From the NCBI RefSeq assembly GCF_001685025.1, contig NZ_MAYU01000023.1:327660-391659 (forward strand): DNA of 64,000 nucleotides, written 5' to 3'. The position numbers and the translations under genes are program-made. The DNA is from Bacillus sp. FJAT-27225. Lineage in GTDB: Bacteria > Bacillota > Bacilli > Bacillales > Cytobacillaceae. Below the pieces are notes generated by a model. It worked only from the letters and a program-made list of their open reading frames with translations. It searched no databases and was not told where the DNA came from. This document shows, piece after piece, positions 53,019-61,993 of the stretch (position 1 is the stretch's first letter; each line of letters opens with the position of its first letter).

Positions 53019-53996
53019 ATGAATGGCCTAAAAGGTATGCACCATGTTACCGCAATAACGAGCAGTGCTGAAAAGAACTATGAATTTTTCACATATGTAT
53101 TAGGGATGAGGCTTGTAAAGAAAACTGTTAACCAAGATGACATCCAAACATATCACTTGTTTTTTGCGGATGATGAGGGGAATGCGGGAACAGATATGAC
53201 ATTTTTTGATTTTCCAGGCATCCCGAAAGGTTCACATGGAACGAATGAAATTTATAAAACATCCTTCCGTGTCCCTAGTGACGACGCTCTTGAGTACTGG
53301 GTAAAACGGTTTGACCGGCTGGCTGTCAGCCATAAAGGCATTAAAGAACAATTCGGAAGAAAGACCTTATCGTTTGTGGATTTTGACGACCAACAGTACC
53401 AATTGATTTCGGATGAAAACGTAGCCGGTATCCCTCCTGGAATCCCATGGAAAAAGGGGCCAATCCCTTTGGAGTATGCAATTGTCGGACTGGGGCCAAT
53501 CCATGTCCGAACTGCCCATTTCGATTATTTCAGACAGGTTCTTGAAAAGGTAATGGAGTATAAAGAGATTGCCCATGAAGGATCTTTATACTTGTTTGAA
53601 GTCGGGGAAGGCGGAAATGGTGCTGGTGTGATTGTCGAACCAAATACTGTACTTCCTCAAGGAATGCAGGGATATGGAACCGTTCATCATGCTGCCTTCC
53701 GGGTCGAGGACCGCTCCGATTTGGATTATTGGAGAAAGCGTATGGAAAGCTTTGGTTTCCAGACATCCGGTTTTGTAGATCGATACTTTTTTGGATCGCT
53801 CTATGTAAGGGTAGCTCCCGGCATCCTTTTTGAGTTCGCGACTGATGGCCCTGGCTTTATGGGGGATGAGCCATACGAGACATTGGGAGAAAAACTATCC
53901 TTGCCTCCTTTCCTCGAGCCAAAGCGTGAGCAGATTGAAAAAATGGTGCGCTCGATTAATACTGTAAGAAGCACAATTGAGTTTGAAAAAGAATAG
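53019..53996 (+). CDS. Ring-cleaving dioxygenase (glyoxalase/vicinal-oxygen-chelate type)
   Basis: A 325-residue protein with two vicinal-oxygen-chelate modules, beginning G-M-H-H-V-T-A-I-T-S-S-A, and H-V-R-T-A-H-F and G-T-V-H-H-A-A-F-R-V in the second half. These histidines and an acidic residue would bind a divalent metal. It resembles the MhqA/MhqE/MhqO proteins of B. subtilis, thiol-dependent dioxygenases that detoxify hydroquinones. The MhqR-like operator before it supports that role. ATG follows AAGGAGG. Confidence 0.87.
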   Translation: MNGLKGMHHVTAITSSAEKNYEFFTYVLGMRLVKKTVNQDDIQTYHLFFADDEGNAGTDMTFFDFPGIPKGSHGTNEIYKTSFRVPSDDALEYWVKRFDRLAVSHKGIKEQFGRKTLSFVDFDDQQYQLISDENVAGIPPGIPWKKGPIPLEYAIVGLGPIHVRTAHFDYFRQVLEKVMEYKEIAHEGSLYLFEVGEGGNGAGVIVEPNTVLPQGMQGYGTVHHAAFRVEDRSDLDYWRKRMESFGFQTSGFVDRYFFGSLYVRVAPGILFEFATDGPGFMGDEPYETLGEKLSLPPFLEPKREQIEKMVRSINTVRSTIEFEKE

Positions 53997-54006
53997 AGAA
54001 GAACGC

Positions 54007-54038
54007 AGCCGTTGTCCATTATGGGCAGCGGCTTTTTT
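54007..54038 (+). terminator. Terminator after the dioxygenase
   Basis: AGCCGTTG pairs with CAGCGGCT (one G-U pair), followed by TTTTTT. Confidence 0.75.
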
Positions 54039-54173
54039 GTGTTATAGAAGATTACCCTTTACCACTTTGAGGGTGAGGAATTTTTTCTTCCATTAGAATT
54101 TAGCTGTAACTGGATGCCTTTTATTCTCGTTAATTCTATTGGAGAACAGTAAAAGCTTAAGGAGGTTACAGTT

Positions 54174-54860
54174 TTGCCTTTTGAAATCGCTATTGTTGAT
54201 GACGATAAGAAAATTGTTGATTTGATAGGAATTTACCTTACAAATGAAGGGTTTAACGTACATAAAGCGTACGACGGCAATGAAGCACTTTCATTTGTAA
54301 AAAATGATTCGGTTGATCTGCTCATTCTTGATGTAATGATGCCTGGACGGGATGGGCTTGAGGTATGCAGGGAAATAAGGAAAAAATCGACTGTCCCGAT
54401 TTTGATGCTGAGCGCCAAGGTAGAGGATATTGATAAAATCCATGGGCTGATGACGGGAGCAGATGATTACATGGTCAAGCCTTTTAATCCGCTAGAACTC
54501 ACTGCCAGAGTAAAAGCATTGTTAAGAAGGGCCACTATCTTGAATCGGCAGCACATGAAAGCTGACAGTATTTTCATAGATTCATTGGAAATAAACAAAG
54601 CTACTCATACAGCCAAAATCGGTGAAATGCAAGTCAAATTGACCTCTCTGGAATTTGCAATACTTTACTTGCTCGCTTCAAATAGAGGAAGAGTTTTCAG
54701 CACCGAAGACATCTTTGAAAATGTGTGGCAGGAGGACGGGTTTGGTGCAGCCAAGACGGTCATGGTCCATATCAGTAATCTTCGGGAAAAACTATCCGAG
54801 GCTACAGGAAACCGTTCAATCATTCAAACTGTTTGGGGAGTTGGATATAAAATTGAATAG
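54174..54860 (+). CDS. Response regulator, OmpR/VanR type
   Basis: A 228-residue two-component regulator. The receiver domain has D-D-D (residues 9-11), phospho-acceptor D53 (L-I-L-D-V-M-M-P-G-R-D-G) and K in M-V-K-P-F-N-P; the C-terminal winged helix has V-K-L-T-S-L-E-F-A-I-L-Y-L-L and W-G-V-G-Y-K-I-E. TTG 54174 follows AAGGAGG. The kinase gene overlaps its end. The pair resembles VanR/VanS, and a carboxypeptidase follows, so cell-wall genes are the probable targets. Confidence 0.9.
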   Translation: MPFEIAIVDDDKKIVDLIGIYLTNEGFNVHKAYDGNEALSFVKNDSVDLLILDVMMPGRDGLEVCREIRKKSTVPILMLSAKVEDIDKIHGLMTGADDYMVKPFNPLELTARVKALLRRATILNRQHMKADSIFIDSLEINKATHTAKIGEMQVKLTSLEFAILYLLASNRGRVFSTEDIFENVWQEDGFGAAKTVMVHISNLREKLSEATGNRSIIQTVWGVGYKIE

Positions 54861-56001
54861 AACAAAGAGGATATTTTTCAGCCGAGTACCAAAATGGAAG
54901 CTTGCTCTTTTCGCAGCGGTAAGCTTTGCCGTTACTCCTTTGACATGGTATTTGATTACAAGAGTGTTCAGTGCGGTTGTCTTTTCGTCTGTTACACTAT
55001 CCGGCTTAGCCGTGGAAATTGTAAGCCTTATTGGAAAATATAAATTCAGCCATCTAGTTGAAACGTATGGGCCGCCTTTTTACATACTTGGCTGGATGCT
55101 TACATTTGCAGCATATATGAGGGTATGTTTGAACTATGAAAAACGGAGGATATATAATCTCTGCCTAGAAAAGCTAACCCTCGATGCCGCACTCATTGCT
55201 CAAGGGGATTTTACCCATAAAGCAGCCAGTATGGGATTTCAGGATTTGGATAATCTTGCAGGAAGCATAAATGCGATTGTTGAAAAGCTAAAGCAGTTTC
55301 AGAAGGAAGAACAGATTGCTGAACAGGCGAAACGTGACTTAATCACAAATGTTTCTCATGATCTCCGGACACCACTGACCAGTATCATTGGTTATCTGTC
55401 TCTAATTGAACAGGATCGATATCATGATGAAGTTGAGATGAGGTATTATACGCGGACTGCATATGATAAGGCAATTGTGATGGAGAAATTGATTAAGGAA
55501 TTATTTGAGTATACCAAAGTCCAGAACTCCGGTTTAATCCTATCAAAAGTGCCAATCAGCTTAGTGGAATTGCTTCGTCAAGTATCAGCATCCTTTAGGC
55601 CTCAATTAGAAAAAGCAGATAAAGACATTCACCTGGAATCCCGTGGTGAAGGGAGACTGGAAGTCCTTGCGGATGGGGATAAACTAGCAAGAGTGTTTGA
55701 GAATATCCTTTCTAATGCTATCAAGTATGGAGAAAAGGGCAGTACTGTAGAAATCCGTGTGTATCAAGAGGAAGATGCGATTGTTGAGGTTTCGAATATA
55801 GGAATAGCTATCCCTTCCGCCGATCTGCCTTTCATATTCGAACGATTTTATAGAGTAGATAAGTCCCGTTCTGACAGCCAGGAAAGCAGCGGGCTTGGCC
55901 TGGCTATTGCAAAAGCGATAATCGATCTGCATGACGGACAAATTGTTGCCTCAAGTTCGGATGGACAAACAGTTTTCACAATCAGACTTCCTACTGGTTA
56001 A
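54853..56001 (+). CDS. Sensor histidine kinase, VanS type
   Basis: A 382-residue kinase with two membrane helices (about 15-40 and 68-90), a HAMP-like linker, then the H-box N-V-S-H169-D-L-R-T-P-L-T-S and ATP-binding N-box (F-E-N-I-L-S-N-A-I-K-Y), F-box and G-box (S-S-G-L-G-L-A-I-A-K). The short extracellular loop suggests that it senses a membrane or envelope signal. TTG 54853 overlaps the regulator stop by 8 bp, implying coupled translation; the frame is open far upstream but lies inside the regulator. Confidence 0.88.
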   Translation: MNRTKRIFFSRVPKWKLALFAAVSFAVTPLTWYLITRVFSAVVFSSVTLSGLAVEIVSLIGKYKFSHLVETYGPPFYILGWMLTFAAYMRVCLNYEKRRIYNLCLEKLTLDAALIAQGDFTHKAASMGFQDLDNLAGSINAIVEKLKQFQKEEQIAEQAKRDLITNVSHDLRTPLTSIIGYLSLIEQDRYHDEVEMRYYTRTAYDKAIVMEKLIKELFEYTKVQNSGLILSKVPISLVELLRQVSASFRPQLEKADKDIHLESRGEGRLEVLADGDKLARVFENILSNAIKYGEKGSTVEIRVYQEEDAIVEVSNIGIAIPSADLPFIFERFYRVDKSRSDSQESSGLGLAIAKAIIDLHDGQIVASSSDGQTVFTIRLPTG

Positions 56002-56104
56002 AGAAGGGATATGATTTCTTTAGACATTCTTTAGAGTTTCTTTCCAACTGCTTAAACACTCTCGGTTACGATGGATGCAAACAGAATATCCGGGAGGAAG
56101 ACGT

Positions 56105-57016
56105 ATGGGTAAGATTTTAAAAATAGTTGGTGCGGCAGGATTAGTTTTTTTCGGGTTAATAAACCTTTCATCTCCTTACATACATCCGCCAGAAATCGAA
56201 GCGAGAGCCGCAATCGTAATGGATGCTGAGTCAAACGAAGTCCTTTTTGCCAAGAATGAGGAGGAACCTTTTGCTGCGGCAAGCATGACTAAAATGATGA
56301 CCGAGTATTTGGTGCTTGAAGCAATTCAAAAGGGATATTTGAGCTGGGAGGACCGCGTGCAAATTTCCGGAAATGCAGTTTCAAGTGAAGGAGTTTTTAT
56401 CCCTGTTAAGCTTGGTGATGAACTGACTGTAAGGGATCTGTTCATCGCAATGGCTGTTGCCTCTGCAAACAATGCTGCTGTCGCACTTGCTGAAAGGCTT
56501 TCTGGGTCAGAAAAGTCATTTGTTAGTCTTATGAATAGTAAGGCGGAGGAGTTCGGTTTATCAAATGAAACAGTTTTCGTGAATGCAACAGGGCTCCAGG
56601 ACCAGGCAACAGGTGAGGAATCGAGGATGGCAGCATCAGATGTGGCCAGGCTGGCAGTCAGGCTCATTGATGACTTTTCTGAAATTCTTGTTGTTTCTAG
56701 CCTTAGTGAATATGTTCTGGCTTATGATGGTTCTACGATTTATACAACGAATGAAATGCTTGATGGGCATCCTTCTGGACTCGCCTTCAAAGGAGTAGAT
56801 GGATTAAAAACAGGGTATACAACAAAAGCTGGGTACTGCTTTGCCGGTACCGCAAAGCAGGGAGAGCGCAGGTTAATTAGTGTGGTTATGGGGACAAATG
56901 AAAAGCAATCACGGTTTATTGAAACAAAAAAGCTTTTTGCCTATGGTTTCAAGGATCCTAACATTCCTTCTCTAAAATACCATGCCTCTGAGGTTTTCAC
57001 TCGGTTCATGCCTTAA
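56105..57016 (+). CDS. D-alanyl-D-alanine carboxypeptidase (DacF/PBP5-like)
   Basis: A 303-residue penicillin-binding protein of the S11 type, with active-site S60-M-T-K63, S120-A-N122 and K235-T-G237 in the correct order. A hydrophobic N-terminal segment (L-V-F-F-G-L-I-N-L) directs it out of the cytoplasm. It lacks a clear C-terminal amphipathic anchor. It would trim the terminal D-alanine of peptidoglycan stem peptides. It follows the VanRS-like pair by about 100 bp and is probably part of its output. ATG 56105 follows GGGAGGA. Confidence 0.9.
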   Translation: MGKILKIVGAAGLVFFGLINLSSPYIHPPEIEARAAIVMDAESNEVLFAKNEEEPFAAASMTKMMTEYLVLEAIQKGYLSWEDRVQISGNAVSSEGVFIPVKLGDELTVRDLFIAMAVASANNAAVALAERLSGSEKSFVSLMNSKAEEFGLSNETVFVNATGLQDQATGEESRMAASDVARLAVRLIDDFSEILVVSSLSEYVLAYDGSTIYTTNEMLDGHPSGLAFKGVDGLKTGYTTKAGYCFAGTAKQGERRLISVVMGTNEKQSRFIETKKLFAYGFKDPNIPSLKYHASEVFTRFMP

Positions 57017-57106
57017 CTTCTTAAAATAAGCCATGTTTTTGCACCTTACTAATGCTATAGTAAAAAAATAACTCAAGTGTTAAATTAATAGTTTTATAGG
57101 TTGGCG

Positions 57107-57115
57107 TGATATAAT
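57107..57115 (+). promoter_or_regulatory. Extended -10 promoter of the proline dehydrogenase gene
   Basis: TGATATAAT, an extended -10 element about 30 bp before the start codon. No good -35 box is seen, as is common with extended -10 promoters. Confidence 0.5.
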
Positions 57116-57144
57116 AAAGAAAAAAACAACAAGGAGCAAATGGG

Positions 57145-58116
57145 ATGTTAAGAGATTTTTTCATAGGCTTATCCAAAAATCAACTTTTAAATACCGCTGC
57201 TAAAAACTACGGTTTAAAGCTGGGCGCACAAAGTGTTGTAGCCGGCACAACTGTTGAAGAGACAATTGAAAGCATAAAAGAGTTGAACAGGTATGGTATC
57301 TCGGCGACTGTTGACAATTTAGGGGAGTTTGTCTATAAGGAATCTGAGGCAATTGAAGCAAAGGATCAAATCCTTAAGGTTCTTGAAGCAATCATTGAAC
57401 ATAAATTGGACGCTCATCTTTCAATTAAGCCGACCCAGGTTGGATTGGATATTGATTTTGACTTCTGTCTATCAAACGTAAGGGAAGTCGTTGCGAAAGC
57501 AGCGGAACATAATATTTTCGTTAATATTGATATGGAAGATTCAACTCACCTGGAAAAGACGTTCCTATTGGTTGACCGACTTTATGAGGATTATGACAAT
57601 GTGGGAACGGTCATTCAGGCATATTACCATAATGCTCTTGAACAAGTAGAAAACTATCGAAACATGCGGATCCGCCTTGTTAAAGGAGCTTATAAAGAGC
57701 CTGCTGACATTGCCTATCAGGATAAAAAGGACATAGATGCAAACTATCGGAAGATTATTGAATGGCATTTGCTGAATGGCAAATTCACTTCGATTGCAAC
57801 ACATGACCATAACATCATCAACCATGTAAAACTGTTTGTAAAGGAGCATAATATCCCGAACAGCCAGTTTGATTTCCAAATGCTTTATGGCTTCCGAAAA
57901 GAACTTCAGTACGAACTCGCCAAGGAAGGCTACAACTTCTGCACGTATGTTCCTTTCGGGAAAGACTGGTATGGCTATTTCATGCGCCGCCTTGCAGAAA
58001 GGCCGCAGAATCTCAACCTAGTCGCAAAACAAGTGTTCAACAAGAAGACAAACACCATGATTGGCCTTGCTGCCGGGGCATTCCTGCTCGGCAGGCTCAC
58101 AAAGAAAAAGAAATAG
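57145..58116 (+). CDS. Proline dehydrogenase
   Basis: A 323-residue FAD-dependent TIM-barrel enzyme oxidising proline to pyrroline-5-carboxylate. Typical segments are L-S-I-K-P-T-Q-V-G-L, V-N-I-D-M-E-D-S-T-H, R-L-V-K-G-A-Y-K-E-P and A-T-H-D-H-N, and the C-terminal R-R-L-A-E-R-P-Q-N-L motif. It resembles B. subtilis PutB/FadM. The extra C-terminal tail (M-I-G-L-A-A-G-A-F-L-L-G-R-L-T-K-K-K-K) is a hydrophobic stretch followed by lysines, which looks like a tail anchor. No pyrroline-5-carboxylate dehydrogenase gene is adjacent. ATG follows AAGGAG. Confidence 0.88.
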   Translation: MLRDFFIGLSKNQLLNTAAKNYGLKLGAQSVVAGTTVEETIESIKELNRYGISATVDNLGEFVYKESEAIEAKDQILKVLEAIIEHKLDAHLSIKPTQVGLDIDFDFCLSNVREVVAKAAEHNIFVNIDMEDSTHLEKTFLLVDRLYEDYDNVGTVIQAYYHNALEQVENYRNMRIRLVKGAYKEPADIAYQDKKDIDANYRKIIEWHLLNGKFTSIATHDHNIINHVKLFVKEHNIPNSQFDFQMLYGFRKELQYELAKEGYNFCTYVPFGKDWYGYFMRRLAERPQNLNLVAKQVFNKKTNTMIGLAAGAFLLGRLTKKKK

Positions 58117-58124
58117 ATTCAAGA

Positions 58125-58158
58125 AGCCGGGCATCCTTTAGGAGCAGCCCGGCTGTTC
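58125..58158. terminator. Terminator overlapping the end of the germination permease gene
   Basis: AGCCGGGC pairs with GCCCGGCT; TTTTTT follows for the plus strand. The right arm lies in the last codons of the minus-strand gene. Confidence 0.75.
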
Positions 58159-59250
58159 TTTTTTCTTATCCAATTTCCTTTTTATAATGCTTACTACAAA
58201 AAGGAAAGGGATATAGCCATAAAGGAAGGCAATTCCTGAGTAAACGGTAATTCTTGATAATTTTCTCCCATAGTCGACATCTTCCAGGGCAATGTTCAGA
58301 AAGAAAAAGGCAATCAAAATTCCTATAAGAGCGCGGCTTGCTTTAATGTGAAAAGTTCCTTTAAGTATCCGAGTGCACGACCATAGGGAAATGGAAACAG
58401 ATGATGTGATAACGATGAAGAAGATGAAGATAAAAAGAAATTCGTAGCTTTCCAATATAGAAAAGCGAATCAATTTGATCATAGTGAGTGTCGGCCAAAG
58501 TGTATGGACAAGCTTTCCTTGTGTATAGTATAGAAATGTACCGATAGTAAGGCTCAAGTACAGCAAGGTTGTAAACAACAGGCCGAAATGTCCCCACTTT
58601 TTTGATTTCCCCTGATTCTTTATAAAAGGGAAATAGACAAGGATATTTTCAAACCCTTGAAAAAGATAGATGCTTTCCCTCCCGGAAACAACATAATCTT
58701 TTATCCCATGTGAAAAAAAAGGCATTAAATTCCGAATCTCCAGATAAGGAATGAGTAGGGTGAAAGGGAGAATAAGGAATATAGGGATGGTAAATCCCCA
58801 AAAGGCTATTCCTGAAACCACCCTGAAGCCTCCCGTAACAACAAAATAAAAGACGATACAAATACCAAAAGTCAATTCCCAAAGGGGAACCAAATCAAAC
58901 GCCCAAGTCTGTGTAATATCGATATATGCATAGGTCATACTGAAGCCGATTAAGCCAAAGTAAACAACAAGGATGATATTTAGGGCGGCTCCGATGTATT
59001 TACCGAATAACTCTTTATGCAAGCCGATTATATCCCCAGTTGATGAACTTTTTAAAATAACCAAAACCATCATAAATAATATATTCAACGTTAAGCCGAC
59101 AACGAGCACGGAAACCCAGGCATCGTGGCCTGCTCCTTTAGCTATCCTAGTCTGAAAATTTAAAATGCCTATCCCGATTTGCGAAGCGGGAAATAGAAAA
59201 AACAAAAAAAACGGGGAAAGTTTATTTTTCTCTTGAACTGTCGGATTCAT
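58138..59250 (-). CDS. Spore germination permease, GerAB family
   Basis: A 370-residue membrane protein with about ten helices, of the amino acid permease-like GerAB family. P-A-S-Q-I-G-I-G-I-L-N-F near helix 1 and P-L-W-E-L-T-F are typical. In germinant receptors this subunit binds the germinant in the spore inner membrane. It is last of the three-gene gerA-gerC-gerB operon on the minus strand. ATG 59250 lies 16 bp after gerC. The germinant cannot be read from the sequence. Confidence 0.88.
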   Translation of the reverse strand: MNPTVQEKNKLSPFFLFFLFPASQIGIGILNFQTRIAKGAGHDAWVSVLVVGLTLNILFMMVLVILKSSSTGDIIGLHKELFGKYIGAALNIILVVYFGLIGFSMTYAYIDITQTWAFDLVPLWELTFGICIVFYFVVTGGFRVVSGIAFWGFTIPIFLILPFTLLIPYLEIRNLMPFFSHGIKDYVVSGRESIYLFQGFENILVYFPFIKNQGKSKKWGHFGLLFTTLLYLSLTIGTFLYYTQGKLVHTLWPTLTMIKLIRFSILESYEFLFIFIFFIVITSSVSISLWSCTRILKGTFHIKASRALIGILIAFFFLNIALEDVDYGRKLSRITVYSGIAFLYGYIPFLFVVSIIKRKLDKKKEQPGCS

Positions 59251-59266
59251 TGTTGATGCCCCATTC

Positions 59267-60346
59267 TTATCTTAGGATACCAGCCTGTATAATAGTTACC
59301 TTGATATCAGGCTCGACCTTCAGTTGTTTGTAATCATTCTTATAGAAATCCTTTTCATTCCAAGTTCTGTCATATGACCGGACCAAGTCACCAAGACCAA
59401 GTGGATCGACATTGTTTTCCTTGAACAATTGGATGAGTTCATATATATCGTTGCTTACCCTTTCTTTAATTGCAGTCTTTACCGTTTCAACATCGTTTTT
59501 TCGGTTCAGCTGGATCCAACCTGGATATTCGCGGATTTTTACATGTAAATCAAGATTTACCTTGATTTTATGCTTGGAAATAACGTTCCACGTTGGTTTA
59601 TTCTTTAGTTCGCGTACAGCTATCTTGCCTTTTTTTTCATCTTTCTTGATAGGAATTTGGAACAAGACCTGATGCTTAAAGGGATCAAGAAGAGAGAAAA
59701 TCACGTATTGTTTTTCAGTTAATTGAAGCTTGTACTGGTCATCTTTAAAAATGGCCAGCCCCTCAATAAGGACACTTTTTTCTGTACCGTGGGCAAGCAC
59801 AGGCATATAAGGATCCCTGCCTGCGCCAAAATAATTGTTTAAAAAAATATGAAGGTCGGTCTGTGGCATCGACATTGAAGTATAGTTTTGGGTAATCGTG
59901 TCTTCAATTGCCAAGGTCCCGTTTTCTTTTACCTTTTTTAGAAACTCCTGGGCATTAGGTTTTACGACAGCTGTCTGGACATTGGTGCCAATCGTAGGAT
60001 TGTTGAAAACAGTTCGAATGATATGGCCGACCCCTTTCTTGGCAAACTCTTCACCAAACACTATGACCATTGTTTTTGAGAGCTCAATGGGAAATTGAGC
60101 TTGTTGGTTCGTATGGGCAAGAAGTTCGCTTGATGTAGTTCCTTTGACATTCCTGATTTGGATATCCTGTTTGTTTTTCCCTTTTGTATAATCAGGATAC
60201 AGTGCGGTCGCACCCATTTTCCCATCTTTTTTTGCATCATAGCCAAGGGTATGGATGATACTCAGTCTGTCAATAACCTTCGTTCGTTCGCAACCGGGTA
60301 TCACGGCAAGCAGAATAATAATCAAACATAACAAAGGACGATTCAA
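59267..60346 (-). CDS. Germinant receptor lipoprotein, Ger(x)C family
   Basis: A 359-residue lipoprotein: a short hydrophobic leader ending A-V-I-P-G-C sets the lipidated cysteine at about residue 19. D-R-L-S-I-I-H-T-L-G-Y-D follows, as in GerAC proteins. It is the C subunit of a germinant receptor and faces the outside of the spore inner membrane. The TTG start at 60346 follows AGAGGTGAAA; it lies 12 bp after gerA. Confidence 0.88.
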   Translation of the reverse strand: MNRPLLCLIIILLAVIPGCERTKVIDRLSIIHTLGYDAKKDGKMGATALYPDYTKGKNKQDIQIRNVKGTTSSELLAHTNQQAQFPIELSKTMVIVFGEEFAKKGVGHIIRTVFNNPTIGTNVQTAVVKPNAQEFLKKVKENGTLAIEDTITQNYTSMSMPQTDLHIFLNNYFGAGRDPYMPVLAHGTEKSVLIEGLAIFKDDQYKLQLTEKQYVIFSLLDPFKHQVLFQIPIKKDEKKGKIAVRELKNKPTWNVISKHKIKVNLDLHVKIREYPGWIQLNRKNDVETVKTAIKERVSNDIYELIQLFKENNVDPLGLGDLVRSYDRTWNEKDFYKNDYKQLKVEPDIKVTIIQAGILR

Positions 60347-60358
60347 CTTATTTCACCT

Positions 60359-61873
60359 CTATTCAGTATCAAGGTCCTTCTCTGGGTCGTTATTTACGGA
60401 GACTGCATACCGTTTCTTATCCAGGGTCCTGAGATATCCAGGTCTTATGGACAGAAGTGAATAAGGGGGCCTTGAAACCCCGGACCCTATATCTTTTATA
60501 CGAAACGGAAAGAGAGGGACCATATAAGGGATGCCAATCGACTTAAGCTGCATTAAATGGCTAAGCAAGAAGACAATCGCAACTGCCAATCCATATCCGC
60601 CCCAGATTGCTGCCAAAAAAATAAGTGGGAATCTCAAAAAGCGGACGGTGTTGGACATTTTGTAAATGGGTGTAGTAAACGATGATAGTGCGGCAAGTGC
60701 GACAATGATTAACAGGATGTTACTCGTTAATGCTGCTTCGACCGTGGCCTGGCCAATAACAATACCTCCAACTATACCAAGTGTCTGGCCAATTTTACTT
60801 GGCAGCCTGGCTCCTGCTTCTCGAAGGAGCTCAATTGTAATTTCCAGGAACAAAACCTCCAAAAATGGAGGAAACGGTACATTTGCCCTTGAATAAATAA
60901 TCGGGCCAAGCAGGTCGCTTGGAATGATCTCAAAATGGTAAGTCAGTACAGCAACGTAAATTGGCGTTGCAAACACTGAAAACGCAACACCGAAAAAACG
61001 GATCAATCGAAAAAAGCTTCCTTGAATCCAGGATAGATAATAGTCTTCTGCAGCAGAAAAAAAATCCAGCAAAGTGGAAGGGCAAAGAATTGCATAACAA
61101 GAGCCTTCCGTTAATATAGCCAGTTGCCCAGATAATAGCGAATAGACTGTCCTATCAACCCTTTCTGTAATGATGAATAATGGAAAAGGGGTTTTAGTAT
61201 TATCAGAAATTAATTGGTCAATTACACCTGAATCAAATCTGCCATCAAAGTCGATATCTTTCAGACGCTGTCGTACCGTTTGGATATAGTCGGGATTTGT
61301 TACACCTTTTATATAGACGATGGAAACGTCTGTTTTTAATTTGCCGCCTACCCTTAATTCTTCGAATATCAAATCGGATGTTAAAATATCACGCCTTAAT
61401 AAGTGCATGTTTACTTTTAAATCCTCAACAAAGCCAACCTTTGGGCCAACCACACTGTATTCACTGTTGGTTTCGTTCGTTTGCCGAATCCCTTCTGACC
61501 AATTTCCGATATTGATTAATGCACATTGTTGTGTGTCTTTTTTAAACAGAAGCGCTGCATATCCCTTATGCAGTTTTTCCTCAATTTCTCTAGCATCATC
61601 GGTTACCTTTATATCCTCAATAGGAATAAAGTTTCCGATAGTGGAAATTTCCTTTATCTCTTTGATTTTGTCGTGCAGATTCTTAAGGATAAGCTTATGA
61701 AGCTTTTTATCGTCAATTAACGTTGAATAGTAATGAAGGGAGATGCTTTTATTTTCAAACGGATAAATGCTTGAAAAATCGCTGGACTCCTTGGCGTTGG
61801 CTAGGATGTCCTTTAATTGGGTAGGAGGATCATCTTTCTTTTTCGCAGTCGGGCCGTTCTTCCGTCTAAACAT
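60359..61873 (-). CDS. Germinant receptor subunit, GerAA family
   Basis: A 504-residue A subunit: a hydrophilic N-terminal region of about 250 residues, then about five helices containing P-F-P-P-F-L-E-V-L-F-L-E-I-T-I-E-L-L-R-E-A-G-A-R-L-P and G-Q-T-L-G-I-V-G-G. These are hallmarks of the GerA/SpoVAF family, which forms the ion channel of germinant receptors. It is first gene of the operon; with the B and C subunits it completes a GerA-type receptor. Expression is expected in the forespore under sigma-G, but I did not identify the promoter. Confidence 0.9.
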   Translation of the reverse strand: MFRRKNGPTAKKKDDPPTQLKDILANAKESSDFSSIYPFENKSISLHYYSTLIDDKKLHKLILKNLHDKIKEIKEISTIGNFIPIEDIKVTDDAREIEEKLHKGYAALLFKKDTQQCALINIGNWSEGIRQTNETNSEYSVVGPKVGFVEDLKVNMHLLRRDILTSDLIFEELRVGGKLKTDVSIVYIKGVTNPDYIQTVRQRLKDIDFDGRFDSGVIDQLISDNTKTPFPLFIITERVDRTVYSLLSGQLAILTEGSCYAILCPSTLLDFFSAAEDYYLSWIQGSFFRLIRFFGVAFSVFATPIYVAVLTYHFEIIPSDLLGPIIYSRANVPFPPFLEVLFLEITIELLREAGARLPSKIGQTLGIVGGIVIGQATVEAALTSNILLIIVALAALSSFTTPIYKMSNTVRFLRFPLIFLAAIWGGYGLAVAIVFLLSHLMQLKSIGIPYMVPLFPFRIKDIGSGVSRPPYSLLSIRPGYLRTLDKKRYAVSVNNDPEKDLDTE

Positions 61874-61961
61874 CCAACCTCACCACCTTGTAGAAAAAGG
61901 AATTATGTTGTTAGTATGTATGTTTTGGAATAAAGTATGAGTAATGAAACAATGGCAAATT

Positions 61962-61992
61962 AAAAAAGCTCCCGTATGAGCGGAAGCTTTAA
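61962..61992 (-). terminator. Terminator after the TetR gene
   Basis: AAAGCTTCCG pairs with CGGGAGCTTT on the minus strand, followed by TTTAA. It directly follows the TetR stop codon. Confidence 0.78.
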
Positions 61993-61993
61993 T

